Shown here piece after piece: positions 9,164 through 17,856 of a stretch of DNA of 64,000 nucleotides (positions within the stretch are counted from its first letter, which is position 1; each line of letters opens with the position of its first letter). A program made the position numbers and the translations under genes. This DNA is from Virgifigura deserti. GTDB lineage: Bacteria; Pseudomonadota; Alphaproteobacteria; Dongiales; Dongiaceae. The notes below the pieces were generated by a model, which did not search any database, was not told the origin of the DNA, and worked only from the letters and a program-made list of their open reading frames with translations. Location of the stretch: the NCBI GenBank assembly GCA_003576685.1, contig QOZR01000003.1, positions 62,001-126,000 on the forward strand. The letters are read 5' to 3'.

Positions 9164-11644
9164 TCACTCGGCAGCGGCGGTTGTCCTGGAATCGCCCTTG
9201 GCACCGCCGGAGACGCCCGCCGCCGGCGGGTCAAGCGGACCGGAGAGTTCAAAATGGGTTCCGTCATCACGATGAAAGGATGCGGTCGCTTCGATCTGCT
9301 GCGCGAGCGCGTTGATGATCACCAGCCCAAGGCTCTTGGCCGGAGGGGACGCCGCGTCTTCGGGCATTCCGATGCCGTTGTCGCGAACCGACAGCCGAAA
9401 TCTCTGATCGCGCACGACGAACTCGATTCTGATCCATCCGGCATCGCTCCCGAGCGGGCGGTCCGGAAAAGCGTGCTTCAACGCATTCGAGATTACCTCG
9501 TTTACGATCAGGGCGATCGGAACGGCCCGGTTGAGATCCAGCACGCCTGCGGCGGCCGAGACATCGATCGAGATATTCCGATCGGCTGCGCCATAGAGAT
9601 TCGCAAGACTGTCGCAGAGGTCCCGCAGATAGGCCGCGAAATCAATCTGTGCCGAGGCGCCCTGGTCGTAGAGCGTCTTGTGCACGAGGCTGATCGAGTG
9701 GACGCGATGATAGGCCTCGTCGAAGGCCTGCCGCACCGCCGGTTCGTGAAACCGGGCCGATTGCAGGTTCAGCAGGCTGCAGATCACCTGAAGATTGTTC
9801 TTCACCCGATGATGCACTTCCTTGAACAAAATCTCCTTGTCGGTCAGCGCCTCCCGCAGCGCAGCGGTTCGCTCCTGTACACGCCGATCCAGGTCGGCAT
9901 GCGCCGCGCGGATGGCCGCTTGGCTCCGCTCCTCCCGTTGAAGACTGCGCACGGCGAACCATAACAGGGCGGCCAACACCGTTGCGATCAGCAATCCGAA
10001 CGCCGCGCTCTGATTCAGTCGAGACCGCCAATCCGCCAGGGCACTGCCTTTGGCGACGCTGGCTGTGACAACCAGCGGCAGTCCTGTCGCCTTGCGGTAA
10101 GAGTGGATGCGCTGCACCCGATCGATCGGCGAGATGCCGTCGACGGTGCCGAACAGGGACTGGGGCAGGTGGACCCTGAAGAGCGGCTCCCAAATGCCCT
10201 TCCCGTCGATATCGGTCGGCGGCATCGGTTGCCGAACCACGACGGTTCCGTCTTCCCGAAAGATGCCGATGGCGGATTCCGGCCCGAGATTCAGCCCGTT
10301 ATAGAAGCTCTTGAAGTAGTCCGTTTCGAATGTTGCCACCACGAGGCCGGCAAAGCCGCCGTCGGCGTCCTCCAGGCGGCGGCTCACATTGAACAAGTCC
10401 TTGCCCGTAATCCGCCCCTTCAAGGGCTCGCCGACCAGAAGCTCGCCCCGGACGTTGGCCTGCTGTGCCCGGAAATACGGCCGATCGGCGACGTTCTGTT
10501 CACCGGGCGGCGGAAACTGAAGAGTCGTAAAGCGAGCCTGGCCGGTCGCATCAAAGATCCAAATCGAGCCGAGATGCGGCAGGGACGCCGTCATGTCCCG
10601 GACACTCCGCCAAATGGGCTCCGACGACACGACCCGCTCGAACCCGAGCTGCTCAGTGAGATTGAGCATGTGCCGGACGGCCAAGTCGCCTTCGCCGACC
10701 GCGCGCTCGAGATGCTCTTGCACGAGGCGTGACGTATTCTGCGTTGCCGTATGAGCCTGGTCGATCGTTTCGTTGTAATCGCTCCAGGCGGCGATGCTCC
10801 AAGCGACACCGGTAAGCGTGGCGAAGAACAGGATGATGACCAGGAATGCGAATTTCGGGCTGTATGGATTTCGGTCGCCGGCAGGAACAGGGGCCGCGTC
10901 CGCCCCGAATGCCGCTTTGCGGCGATCGAAAAGTGCAGACAGCAGCGTCAGGAACAGAAGGAAGAAGGTCGCCGCGGCAATGACGATTCCGAGCAGCGCG
11001 GGATCGAGACGCTGTCCGTCGGTCGCCATGGGCGCGGCATGCCCGGTGCTGAATTCGGCGGCGGCCATGGCGGTATAATGCATCCCGGCAATGGCGATCC
11101 CCATCGCCGCCGAGCCCGCGATCTTCGACCAGACCGCGCCCCCCTTGAAGGCAAGCCACAGAGCGACCGTGGATGCGATGATCGCGATCAGGACCGATGC
11201 GACGACCAAAATCGGCTGGTACTCGACCGTCGCCGACATGCGCATCGCCGACATGCCCGTATAGTGCATGGAAACCACGCCTATTCCCATGAACAATCCG
11301 GCGGCCGCGAGGACAGGCGGCGCGAGTCCCCTGGTCCGCACCGTATGAAACCCGATAGCGGTGACGACCACCGGCAAGGCCAGCGACAACAGCGTAAGCC
11401 AGAGATCGTAGGACACCGGCATCGGCATTTGAAAGGCCAGCATGCCGACGAAATGCATCGACCACATGCCGCCGCCCATAACGAGGCTGGCGCCAAACAA
11501 CCACAGATAATGGGAAACCCCGACCGTGGCCCTCAATCGCCCCGCGATCGTGAGTGCCGTGTAGGACGCGAACACCGCGATCGCCACGGACAAAATGACG
11601 AGGACAGGGTCGAAGCTCGTCGCGACCATGGCTTTCGGACTCAT
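9164..11644 (-). CDS. MHYT/dCache sensor histidine kinase (HisKA_2 type)
   Basis: An 826-residue membrane sensor kinase. Residues 1-240 are a seven-helix MHYT domain with the repeated motif MHF at 63 and MHYT at 126 and 188, proposed to bind metal and sense gases such as O2, CO or NO. Residues about 265-285 and 545-565 are helices that flank an extracytoplasmic dCache-like domain (about 290-540). The kinase core starts with a HisKA_2 phosphoacceptor segment, EVHHRVKNNLQVICSLLNLQ (phosphoacceptor histidine near 611-612), followed by an ATPase domain with N box VNEVISNALKHAF and DNGIGMP. No response regulator gene is adjacent, so it is an orphan. HisKA_2/HWE kinases often feed the alphaproteobacterial general stress pathway; that link is inference. 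Confidence 0.92.
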   Translation of the reverse strand: MSPKAMVATSFDPVLVILSVAIAVFASYTALTIAGRLRATVGVSHYLWLFGASLVMGGGMWSMHFVGMLAFQMPMPVSYDLWLTLLSLALPVVVTAIGFHTVRTRGLAPPVLAAAGLFMGIGVVSMHYTGMSAMRMSATVEYQPILVVASVLIAIIASTVALWLAFKGGAVWSKIAGSAAMGIAIAGMHYTAMAAAEFSTGHAAPMATDGQRLDPALLGIVIAAATFFLLFLTLLSALFDRRKAAFGADAAPVPAGDRNPYSPKFAFLVIILFFATLTGVAWSIAAWSDYNETIDQAHTATQNTSRLVQEHLERAVGEGDLAVRHMLNLTEQLGFERVVSSEPIWRSVRDMTASLPHLGSIWIFDATGQARFTTLQFPPPGEQNVADRPYFRAQQANVRGELLVGEPLKGRITGKDLFNVSRRLEDADGGFAGLVVATFETDYFKSFYNGLNLGPESAIGIFREDGTVVVRQPMPPTDIDGKGIWEPLFRVHLPQSLFGTVDGISPIDRVQRIHSYRKATGLPLVVTASVAKGSALADWRSRLNQSAAFGLLIATVLAALLWFAVRSLQREERSQAAIRAAHADLDRRVQERTAALREALTDKEILFKEVHHRVKNNLQVICSLLNLQSARFHEPAVRQAFDEAYHRVHSISLVHKTLYDQGASAQIDFAAYLRDLCDSLANLYGAADRNISIDVSAAAGVLDLNRAVPIALIVNEVISNALKHAFPDRPLGSDAGWIRIEFVVRDQRFRLSVRDNGIGMPEDAASPPAKSLGLVIINALAQQIEATASFHRDDGTHFELSGPLDPPAAGVSGGAKGDSRTTAAAE

Positions 11645-11797
11645 GCGTGCTTGCCTCTGCGGAGGGCCACCTTGCGGCAGGCAAGACCCGAGATTAACGG
11701 TTTCCGCTGTCTGGCGAAAGAATACAAGGCACCTCCGCAGGAATGACTGAACATCGCGAGAGAAGAGAAAGAAAATATTTTCCCTTCCTCTAGCCGA

Positions 11798-11848
11798 AGC
11801 AAGCCTTGCGCGGAGGTCCGCGCCAAAGCAAGCTTTGTGGAGATCCGC
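11798..11848. repeat. Two imperfect copies of a paired-hairpin unit
   Basis: Two copies of about 24 bp start at 11798 and 11826. Each has AAGCAAGC followed by CTTGC or TTTG and then a GGAG(G/A)TCCGC block. In the first copy GCAAG-C-CTTGC and GCGGA-GG-TCCGC are small palindromes, so each unit could form two hairpins in RNA. Noncoding; function unknown. Confidence 0.5.
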
Positions 11849-11860
11849 AGCAATGGCGCA

Positions 11861-11913
11861 CCTAGAGCACGATCCGATAAAGCTGACCCAACCTGATCGG
11901 ATCAGGCCCTAGG
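11861..11913. repeat. Dispersed palindromic element, diverged copy
   Basis: CCTAG at 11861 pairs with CTAGG ending at 11913, and GATCCGAT pairs with ATCGGATC inside. The sequence is clearly related to the perfect palindrome at 36442-36492 (shared AGAGCACGATCCGAT and AACCTGATCGGATC), so it is a copy of an interspersed element. Confidence 0.65.
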
Positions 11914-12107
11914 CTTTCCGAACACCGACCACACTGGCGGGACTTGGAAAACCTGCTGAACACAAGACGAACCCGCTTGGACTCGCCGCCCGAAAATTGA
12001 TTAATCCATCGCATCCTCCGCGCCGTATACTGGCAGCAGCCGCGGTCGACGCTTCGAAGCCCTGAAGCTTCGATCCGAATGTCCCTTGGAAGCCGGATCC
12101 TCGCCAA

Positions 12108-14144
12108 ATGCGTGTTCGAACCATTCTGATCGGCCTTGCCGCGAGCCTCGTCGTCCTTGTCGGCGGCGCGCTCGTTTATCTGCTGACCCTCGACGTGAAC
12201 GACTACCGCGACGAGATCGCCTCGGCCGCCGAGAGGGCGACCGGGCGACGGCTCGTGCTCGGCGGGCCGCTCGATCTCGAGCTCTCCCTGACCCCTGCGC
12301 TGGTGGCCGAGGAGGTCAGCCTCGCGAACGCTCCCTGGGGCTCGCGACCGGACATGGTGCGCCTGAAGCGGCTTGAAGTGCAGGTCGAGTTGCTGCCGCT
12401 GGTGTTCGGCGAGGTGCGGGTTCAGAGGTTCGTCCTCGCGGGCGCCGACATCCTGCTGGAAACGAACGCCGAAGGACACGGCAACTGGGTGTTCGATACT
12501 GCGGCGGCCGAGCCGACGCCGGAAGAGGAACCCGCACCAGACTCCAAGCGGCAACTTCTGGCAGAACAGATTCTGATCGAGGACGGTGTCCTGACCTTCC
12601 GCAACGGCCAGACCGGCGCCGATACGGTCGTCGCCGCCGACCGCATCTCGATGACGGCGGAAAGCTACGAGTCGCCCATCGCGTTCGAAGTGGATACCAG
12701 CGTCAACGAGATCGATCTGACGGCCGAGGGCGAGGTCGGGGCGCTCACGACCCTGATGAACGGAGGAGCACCCTATCCTGTCGCTATCGACGCCGATGCC
12801 TTGGGCATCGAGCTTCATGTCGACGGCACCATCGATGCGCCGACGAAGGCGCAGGGTCTCGACCTCGCGCTCGAAGTAAAGGCCGAGGATCTGGGAGACC
12901 TGCAGAAGCTGACAGGCGCCGCCATTCCGGCCGGGCTGCCGCTCGCGGTAACCGGACAGATCGGCGGCGGCGCGGAGGCGCTCGATATTCGCAACCTGAC
13001 AATCGCGCTGGGCGAGAGCAGCCTTGCCGGCAATGTCGGCGTTCGTCTGACGGGGCCGAGACCGCGCATCGAGGCGGCGCTGACCGGCGATCGGCTCGAT
13101 CTGACCGAGCTTGTTCCGGCCGGCGAGGCGGGCGAGGCAGAAACGGAAGGGGCCGCGCCGGCCACGGCAGAGGCGGGAAAGGTCTTCCCCGACGATCCCC
13201 TTCCCCTCGATGGCTTGAAGCTCGCCGACGCACATCTTGACCTGAAGGTACAGGAGCTTCTTCTACCCTCTCTCACGGCAAGTGATTTGGCTGTGGTTTT
13301 GGGGCTGGAGAATGGCGCGCTGACGGTCGAGCCGTTGCGCGCAACCATTGCCGACAGCCCGGTGGAGGCCACGGTCGGCTTGAACGCCAGCTCTGCGACC
13401 CCGCAGATGAAAATCACGGTCTCCGCCCCACAGCTCGATCTCGGACGCTTGTTGACCGAGGCGGAGGTCACCGACCTCCTCGAAGGTCAGGCGGATATCG
13501 CAGTCGACGTGAACGGCCAGGGGGCATCGGTTGCCGCGATCATGGGGAGCCTGAACGGTCAGACAAAACTGCTGATGAGCAGCGGGCGGGCAAAGACGGC
13601 GGCCTTCGACAAGATTGTCGGTGGGTTGAGCACGGTCATGGGCACGCTGTTCTCCGGCAAGTCCGAATGGACGGTCCTGAACTGCGTCGCCAGCAACTTC
13701 GCGATCGATGATGGGATCGCGACGAGCAAGGTCATGCTCGTCGACACCGAATACTCCACCGTCGTCGGTGAAGGAACGGTCGACCTCGGCACTGAGCAAC
13801 TGGACCTGACGGTGACGCCCGCCGCCAAGTCCGAGGCCCTGAACGTGGCGGTTCCGGTGAAGATCGGCGGCACCCTCGCCGAGCCGACCTTCCGTCCCGA
13901 CGAGCTGGCGACAGCCCGTCAGATCACCGGCCTGTTAGGCGCCGATCTGTTCCCGCCAGCCGCGGTGACCGGCCTCGGGGAAATGGGCAGTGGCGAGGAT
14001 AATCCCTGCGTGAACATCGCAAGTGGCGGCGCGGCTGCTCCGACCACAAGCGAGACACCGGCCCCGATCGAGTCCATCCCCGAAGATGCGAAAGGCGCGG
14101 TCGAGGAACTCGGCAAAGGCCTGAAGGGGCTTCTCGGCGATTAG
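12108..14144 (+). CDS. AsmA family protein
   Basis: A 678-residue inner-membrane-anchored, mostly periplasmic protein. The N-terminus has one transmembrane helix (ILIGLAASLVVLVGGALVYL) followed by the typical AsmA start, with VNDYRDEIASAAERATGRRL then LGGPLDLELSLTPAL. The body is repetitive beta-rich sequence, and the C-terminal part (GSLNGQTKLLMSSGRAK through VPVKIGGTLAEPTFRPD) matches the conserved AsmA C-terminal domain. AsmA-like proteins form bridge-like grooves thought to carry phospholipids toward the outer membrane. It runs convergent with the aldose epimerase gene, with a 4-bp overlap of the two stops. Confidence 0.9.
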   Translation: MRVRTILIGLAASLVVLVGGALVYLLTLDVNDYRDEIASAAERATGRRLVLGGPLDLELSLTPALVAEEVSLANAPWGSRPDMVRLKRLEVQVELLPLVFGEVRVQRFVLAGADILLETNAEGHGNWVFDTAAAEPTPEEEPAPDSKRQLLAEQILIEDGVLTFRNGQTGADTVVAADRISMTAESYESPIAFEVDTSVNEIDLTAEGEVGALTTLMNGGAPYPVAIDADALGIELHVDGTIDAPTKAQGLDLALEVKAEDLGDLQKLTGAAIPAGLPLAVTGQIGGGAEALDIRNLTIALGESSLAGNVGVRLTGPRPRIEAALTGDRLDLTELVPAGEAGEAETEGAAPATAEAGKVFPDDPLPLDGLKLADAHLDLKVQELLLPSLTASDLAVVLGLENGALTVEPLRATIADSPVEATVGLNASSATPQMKITVSAPQLDLGRLLTEAEVTDLLEGQADIAVDVNGQGASVAAIMGSLNGQTKLLMSSGRAKTAAFDKIVGGLSTVMGTLFSGKSEWTVLNCVASNFAIDDGIATSKVMLVDTEYSTVVGEGTVDLGTEQLDLTVTPAAKSEALNVAVPVKIGGTLAEPTFRPDELATARQITGLLGADLFPPAAVTGLGEMGSGEDNPCVNIASGGAAAPTTSETPAPIESIPEDAKGAVEELGKGLKGLLGD

Positions 14145-15070
14145 ATCGCGGCGACGCGCAGGGCGACCCGACCGGACAGGGTCACGCCCGGAGCGAGAAT
14201 TGCGATACCGTGTCTGTCGACCCCCGCGGCCATGCGGTTGAAGCCGTCATTGGCGTTCGCCACCGGCTCGACGCAGAAGAAGTCGGCATCGCGCGGATGG
14301 AAGAGCTGGAGTTTGCCGAAGGCGCCCTCCGCGGTGAGGCTTGCCGCCACCCCTCGATCCGGCCATTCGAGCCACGCCTGGCCGCCCCAACCCTCGAAGC
14401 AATGGTCGATCTCCAGGTCGCCGATCGGGCGGCCGGCAGAGAAATCGAGGCCAGGCGGGATCGGTCCCGGCGGGACTGCCGCCAACTCCGGTCCGTCGCG
14501 CCAGAGCGCGTGCGCCGCGAAGCGAACCCGCGCCTCGGAGGCGCCGGTGAAGTATGGATGCAGGCCCAGGCCGGCCGGCATCGGCCCTGGGCCGGCATTG
14601 CGCACCGAAAGGGTTGCCGCGAAGCCGTCGGGCAGCAGCCGGATGCAAAGCCGCGCGACATAGGGGAACGGAAATGCCCCCTCCGGCTCGCGATCTACCC
14701 GGTGGCGGTATTCGAGGAGCGCCGCATCTCCACCCCGCCGCAAAACCTGCCAGGGTCGCATCCAACCGTCGCCATGGATCGGATCGGGTTCCCTGGGGTT
14801 GGTGCGGGCCAGAGGCAGAAGCCCTTGCTCCCAACGAAAGCCGCCCCCGAAGACAGGCCCAGAGAACGGCACCAGGGGAAAGCAGCCCGCCTCAAGAGGG
14901 TTTGCGAGCGCCGCCGGTGCCGGGCGCAGCAGATCAACTAGCCGACCATTGACCACGATGCGACAGGCGGCGATCGAGCCGCCGACCCCAGGCGCCAGAT
15001 CGACGGCTACCGCCGCATTGGTGAGGGTGACCCGCCCGACATCAGGTGCCGTTATTAAGGGATCGTCCAT
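14141..15070 (-). CDS. Aldose 1-epimerase family protein
   Basis: A 309-residue mutarotase-fold enzyme that interconverts alpha and beta anomers of free sugars. Visible landmarks are the N-terminal substrate arginine region (FPLVPFSGPVFGGGFRWEQG), a histidine in PIHGDGWMRPW, the second catalytic histidine in GLGLHPYFTG and the glutamate base in FFCVEPVANAND. It is divergent from the sugar ABC operon, 166 bp away, with a LacI-type palindrome in between, so it probably acts on the sugar that the transporter brings in. No signal peptide; cytoplasmic. Confidence 0.9.
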   Translation of the reverse strand: MDDPLITAPDVGRVTLTNAAVAVDLAPGVGGSIAACRIVVNGRLVDLLRPAPAALANPLEAGCFPLVPFSGPVFGGGFRWEQGLLPLARTNPREPDPIHGDGWMRPWQVLRRGGDAALLEYRHRVDREPEGAFPFPYVARLCIRLLPDGFAATLSVRNAGPGPMPAGLGLHPYFTGASEARVRFAAHALWRDGPELAAVPPGPIPPGLDFSAGRPIGDLEIDHCFEGWGGQAWLEWPDRGVAASLTAEGAFGKLQLFHPRDADFFCVEPVANANDGFNRMAAGVDRHGIAILAPGVTLSGRVALRVAAI

Positions 15071-15106
15071 CGACGTCTCATTACGGAAGCTCTTTTCACG
15101 CCGTAC

Positions 15107-15120
15107 TGTAATCGATTACA
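15107..15120. promoter_or_regulatory. LacI-family operator
   Basis: Perfect 14-bp palindrome TGTAATCGATTACA with the central CG step typical of LacI-family operators. It lies in the 166-bp divergent promoter between the epimerase and the ABC transporter operon, whose fifth gene encodes a LacI-family regulator. It probably controls both directions. Confidence 0.75.
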
Positions 15121-15236
15121 TTTCTGAAACACCGAATTTTCGATCGACGAAAAGCCAGTAAGAGCCCCGCAAGGACCATCGCCCCGCAGGCGCTTCGTTC
15201 GGTACGGGACCGATAAATAGACATGAGGAGGAACGG

Positions 15237-16277
15237 ATGCTGAGAAGGACTTTCCTGACCCTGTCCGCCGCCGCGCTCGTCGCCGCGACCGGAAGCGTCG
15301 CCCCGACGGCTGCTCGGGCCCAGGACACATTCACGATCGGCCTCAGCAATGGCTGGGTCGGCAGCGAATGGCGTACGCAGATGATCGACGAGGCCGTGGC
15401 TGCCGCCGAGGCCTGGGCCGATCGAGGTGTCGAAGTCGAGGTCATCGTTCAATCAGCCGATGTCGATGTTCAGGGGCAGATCGCGCATGTCCGCAACTTC
15501 ATGAACCAGGGCGTCGACGCAATCATCATCAATCCGAACAGCCCGACCGCCTTCGACCCGATCTTCGCGCAGGCGGCCCAGCGTGGCGTTCTGGTGATCG
15601 CGACCGATGCCGAAGTCTCCTCGCAGGATGCAATCTATGTCGGCATCGACCAGAAGGGTTGGGCCATGAAGTCCGCGGAATGGCTGGCCGAGACGCTGGG
15701 CGGCAAGGGCAGCGTCGTCGCCATCAACGGCGTCGCCGGGCATCCCGCCAACCAGATGCGGGTCGAAGGCTATAGAGAGGTCTTCGGCAAGCATCCCGAC
15801 ATCGAGATTCTGAACGAAGTCAATGCCAACTGGGATCAGGCCCAGGGCCAACAGGCGATGCGGACGCTGCTCGCCACCTATCCGGACATCAACGGCGTCT
15901 GGGTGCAGGACGGTATGGCCGCCGGCGCATGGCGCGCGATCAACGAAGCCGGCCGCACGGACGATATCGCGGCAACCGGCGAGATCCGCGTCGACTTCCT
16001 GACGCAGTGGAAGGAGAAAGGCTATAACTCGGCCGCCTCCGTCAATCCGCCGGGCGTAATGGCGAGCGCGCTGAATGTCGCGGTGCTCAAGCTGCAGGGT
16101 CACGAGTTCAAGGACGATGTCTTCGGCGGAGTCTATGGCAACGCCATCTATCTGCCGATTCCGCTGATCACCAACGAGAACCTCGACGAGGTCTATGCCG
16201 AGGTGAAAGACAAGCCGGGATATTATTCGGTGACCACCGTGGTCACTCCGGACGAGGCGGAACAGTACTTCGACTAG
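15237..16277 (+). CDS. Sugar ABC transporter substrate-binding protein
   Basis: A 346-residue periplasmic binding protein of the Peripla_BP_4 (ribose/rhizopine-type) family. The first 28 residues form an export signal (MLRRTFLTLSAAALVAATG, cleaved near ARAQD). The mature part begins TFTIGLSNGWVGSEWRTQM, with the N-lobe motif GVDAIIINPNSPTAFDPIF and hinge-region sequences common to pentose and amino-sugar binders. An AGGAGG ribosome-binding site lies about 7 bp upstream. It is the first gene of the importer operon and is followed after 79 bp by the ATPase gene. The ligand cannot be told from sequence; the neighbouring SIS-domain enzyme hints at an amino sugar. Confidence 0.92.
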   Translation: MLRRTFLTLSAAALVAATGSVAPTAARAQDTFTIGLSNGWVGSEWRTQMIDEAVAAAEAWADRGVEVEVIVQSADVDVQGQIAHVRNFMNQGVDAIIINPNSPTAFDPIFAQAAQRGVLVIATDAEVSSQDAIYVGIDQKGWAMKSAEWLAETLGGKGSVVAINGVAGHPANQMRVEGYREVFGKHPDIEILNEVNANWDQAQGQQAMRTLLATYPDINGVWVQDGMAAGAWRAINEAGRTDDIAATGEIRVDFLTQWKEKGYNSAASVNPPGVMASALNVAVLKLQGHEFKDDVFGGVYGNAIYLPIPLITNENLDEVYAEVKDKPGYYSVTTVVTPDEAEQYFD

Positions 16278-16356
16278 GGCAAGCAGGTACAAGGGGGCCG
16301 ACACCGGCGAGGCTGGTCGCTTCCTTCCCAGCCGAAGCCGAGAGCGGCTACCGAAG

Positions 16357-17856
16357 ATGACGATTCTCCGCGCCCGCAACATCCGCAAGCGGTTCGGCGG
16401 CGTCGTCGCCCTGGAGCAGGGCGACCTCGCCCTCGGCGCCGGTGAGGTCCACGTCCTGATCGGGTCCAACGGCTGCGGCAAGAGCACGTTGTGCAAGATC
16501 ATCGGCGGCTCGGTCGCACCCGACGGCGGCTCGCTCGAACTCTCCAGCGAGCCGGTACGGTTTCGAACGCCCCATGCAGCCGCCGCGGCTGGAATCGGCG
16601 TCTTCTATCAAGAACTGAGCCTTATTCCACAGCTAACCGTTGCGGAAAACATTTTCCTCGGTCGAGAACCGCGCACAGCCTATGGGCTGGTTGATCGGAA
16701 GCGATTGCGCAGCGATGCCGAGACGGCAATCCGTCCGTTCGGCGCCGTCGTCGGCCAAGGGTTCGGTCCCGACGTATTGGTGTCGGACCTTTCGGCGGAC
16801 CAACGGCAGATCGTGGAGATCCTGAAGGTTCTGTCGGAGAACAGTCGCATTGTCATTTTCGACGAAGCTACCGCGTCACTCGACAGCAAGCAGGTCGCGG
16901 TGTTCTTCGACCTGATCCGCTCGCTGAAGGCCGAAGACCACGCGATTATCTTCATCTCGCACCGGATGGACGAGGTGTTCGCGATCGGCGACCGGGTGAC
17001 GGTGATGCGCAACGGCCGCACCGTTGTGAGCGTGGCGATCGCCGAGACGACCCAGGACGAGATCGTCGCGCACATGGTCGGCGGCGCCTACATCGCCGCC
17101 GCCGATCGGAAGGAGGCACCCGCTCCGCTGACAGGCACGGCAGTGCTGGCGGCGCGGAATCTCGTCGGGCGGAAACTGGCGGACGTATCGTTCAGCCTGC
17201 AACGCGGCGAGATCCTCGGGCTGGGCGGGCTGCATGGGCAGGGACAATCGGACCTTCTGCGCAGCCTATTTGGCGCGGAATCCCTGGCGGGCGGCAGCGT
17301 GTTTCTCGATGGCAAGCCGCTCCTCCTCCGCAAGCCGTCCGACGCGATCGCCAACGGCATCGCCTATATCTCGGGCGATCGCAGTCGCTATGGCGTTCTG
17401 CCCATCCGCTCGATCTTCGAGAATCTGGTGATCGGTCTTGTTTCCAAGCAACGGCCGGTGGGGCTGAATTACGGCGCCCTGGTGAAACGCATCGCGCCGG
17501 TCGCGGAGCGACTGAAGCTCAAATTTCCGAGCTTCGCGGCGCCGGTCAGCGACCTCAGCGGCGGCAACCAGCAGAAGGTTGTGATCGGCCGGTGGCTGGC
17601 GGTCGCGCCGGCCGTGCTGCTGCTGGACGACCCCACAAAGGGGATCGATCTGCAGACGAAACACGATCTCTACGTCATTCTCCGTGAACTCTGCGCCGAA
17701 GGCGTCTCGATCATCCTCTACTCATCCGAGGACAAGGAGCTTCTCGGCAACGCCGACCGTATTCTCGTGTTCAACGGCGGCCGCATCGTGCGGGAACTCG
17801 AAGGCGAGCGCATGGGCGAGTTCGAGCTTTATCAAGCGGCTTATGCCGCAAGCTGA
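16357..17856 (+). CDS. Sugar ABC transporter ATP-binding protein
   Basis: A 499-residue cytoplasmic ATPase with two fused ABC domains, as in RbsA/MglA-type importers. The first domain has Walker A GSNGCGKST (usually GENGAGKST), Q-loop YQELSLIPQLTV, a diverged signature LSADQRQIVEI and Walker B IVIFDEATASLD. The second domain has the degenerate nucleotide loop GLHGQGQSDLLRSLFG and a canonical signature LSGGNQQKVVIGRWL with LLLDDPTKGID, the usual asymmetry of this family. Its last 14 bp overlap the start chosen for the next permease gene. Confidence 0.94.
   Translation: MTILRARNIRKRFGGVVALEQGDLALGAGEVHVLIGSNGCGKSTLCKIIGGSVAPDGGSLELSSEPVRFRTPHAAAAAGIGVFYQELSLIPQLTVAENIFLGREPRTAYGLVDRKRLRSDAETAIRPFGAVVGQGFGPDVLVSDLSADQRQIVEILKVLSENSRIVIFDEATASLDSKQVAVFFDLIRSLKAEDHAIIFISHRMDEVFAIGDRVTVMRNGRTVVSVAIAETTQDEIVAHMVGGAYIAAADRKEAPAPLTGTAVLAARNLVGRKLADVSFSLQRGEILGLGGLHGQGQSDLLRSLFGAESLAGGSVFLDGKPLLLRKPSDAIANGIAYISGDRSRYGVLPIRSIFENLVIGLVSKQRPVGLNYGALVKRIAPVAERLKLKFPSFAAPVSDLSGGNQQKVVIGRWLAVAPAVLLLDDPTKGIDLQTKHDLYVILRELCAEGVSIILYSSEDKELLGNADRILVFNGGRIVRELEGERMGEFELYQAAYAAS

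Larger units (their letters stand above)
11645..12107. other. Intergenic region with repeats
   Basis: About 460 bp between the divergent kinase and AsmA genes. It contains a short tandem hairpin repeat (11798-11848) and a copy of a dispersed palindromic element (11861-11913). Promoters for both neighbours should lie here but none is clear enough to mark. Confidence 0.5.

Noticed and set aside
8841..9167. 108-codon minus-strand frame between holin-like gene and kinase
   Set aside because: It runs through a clear promoter match and its translation is not protein-like.
11862..13235. Minus-strand 457-codon frame over the AsmA gene
   Set aside because: It is the complement of a well-supported AsmA coding region and has no domain features.
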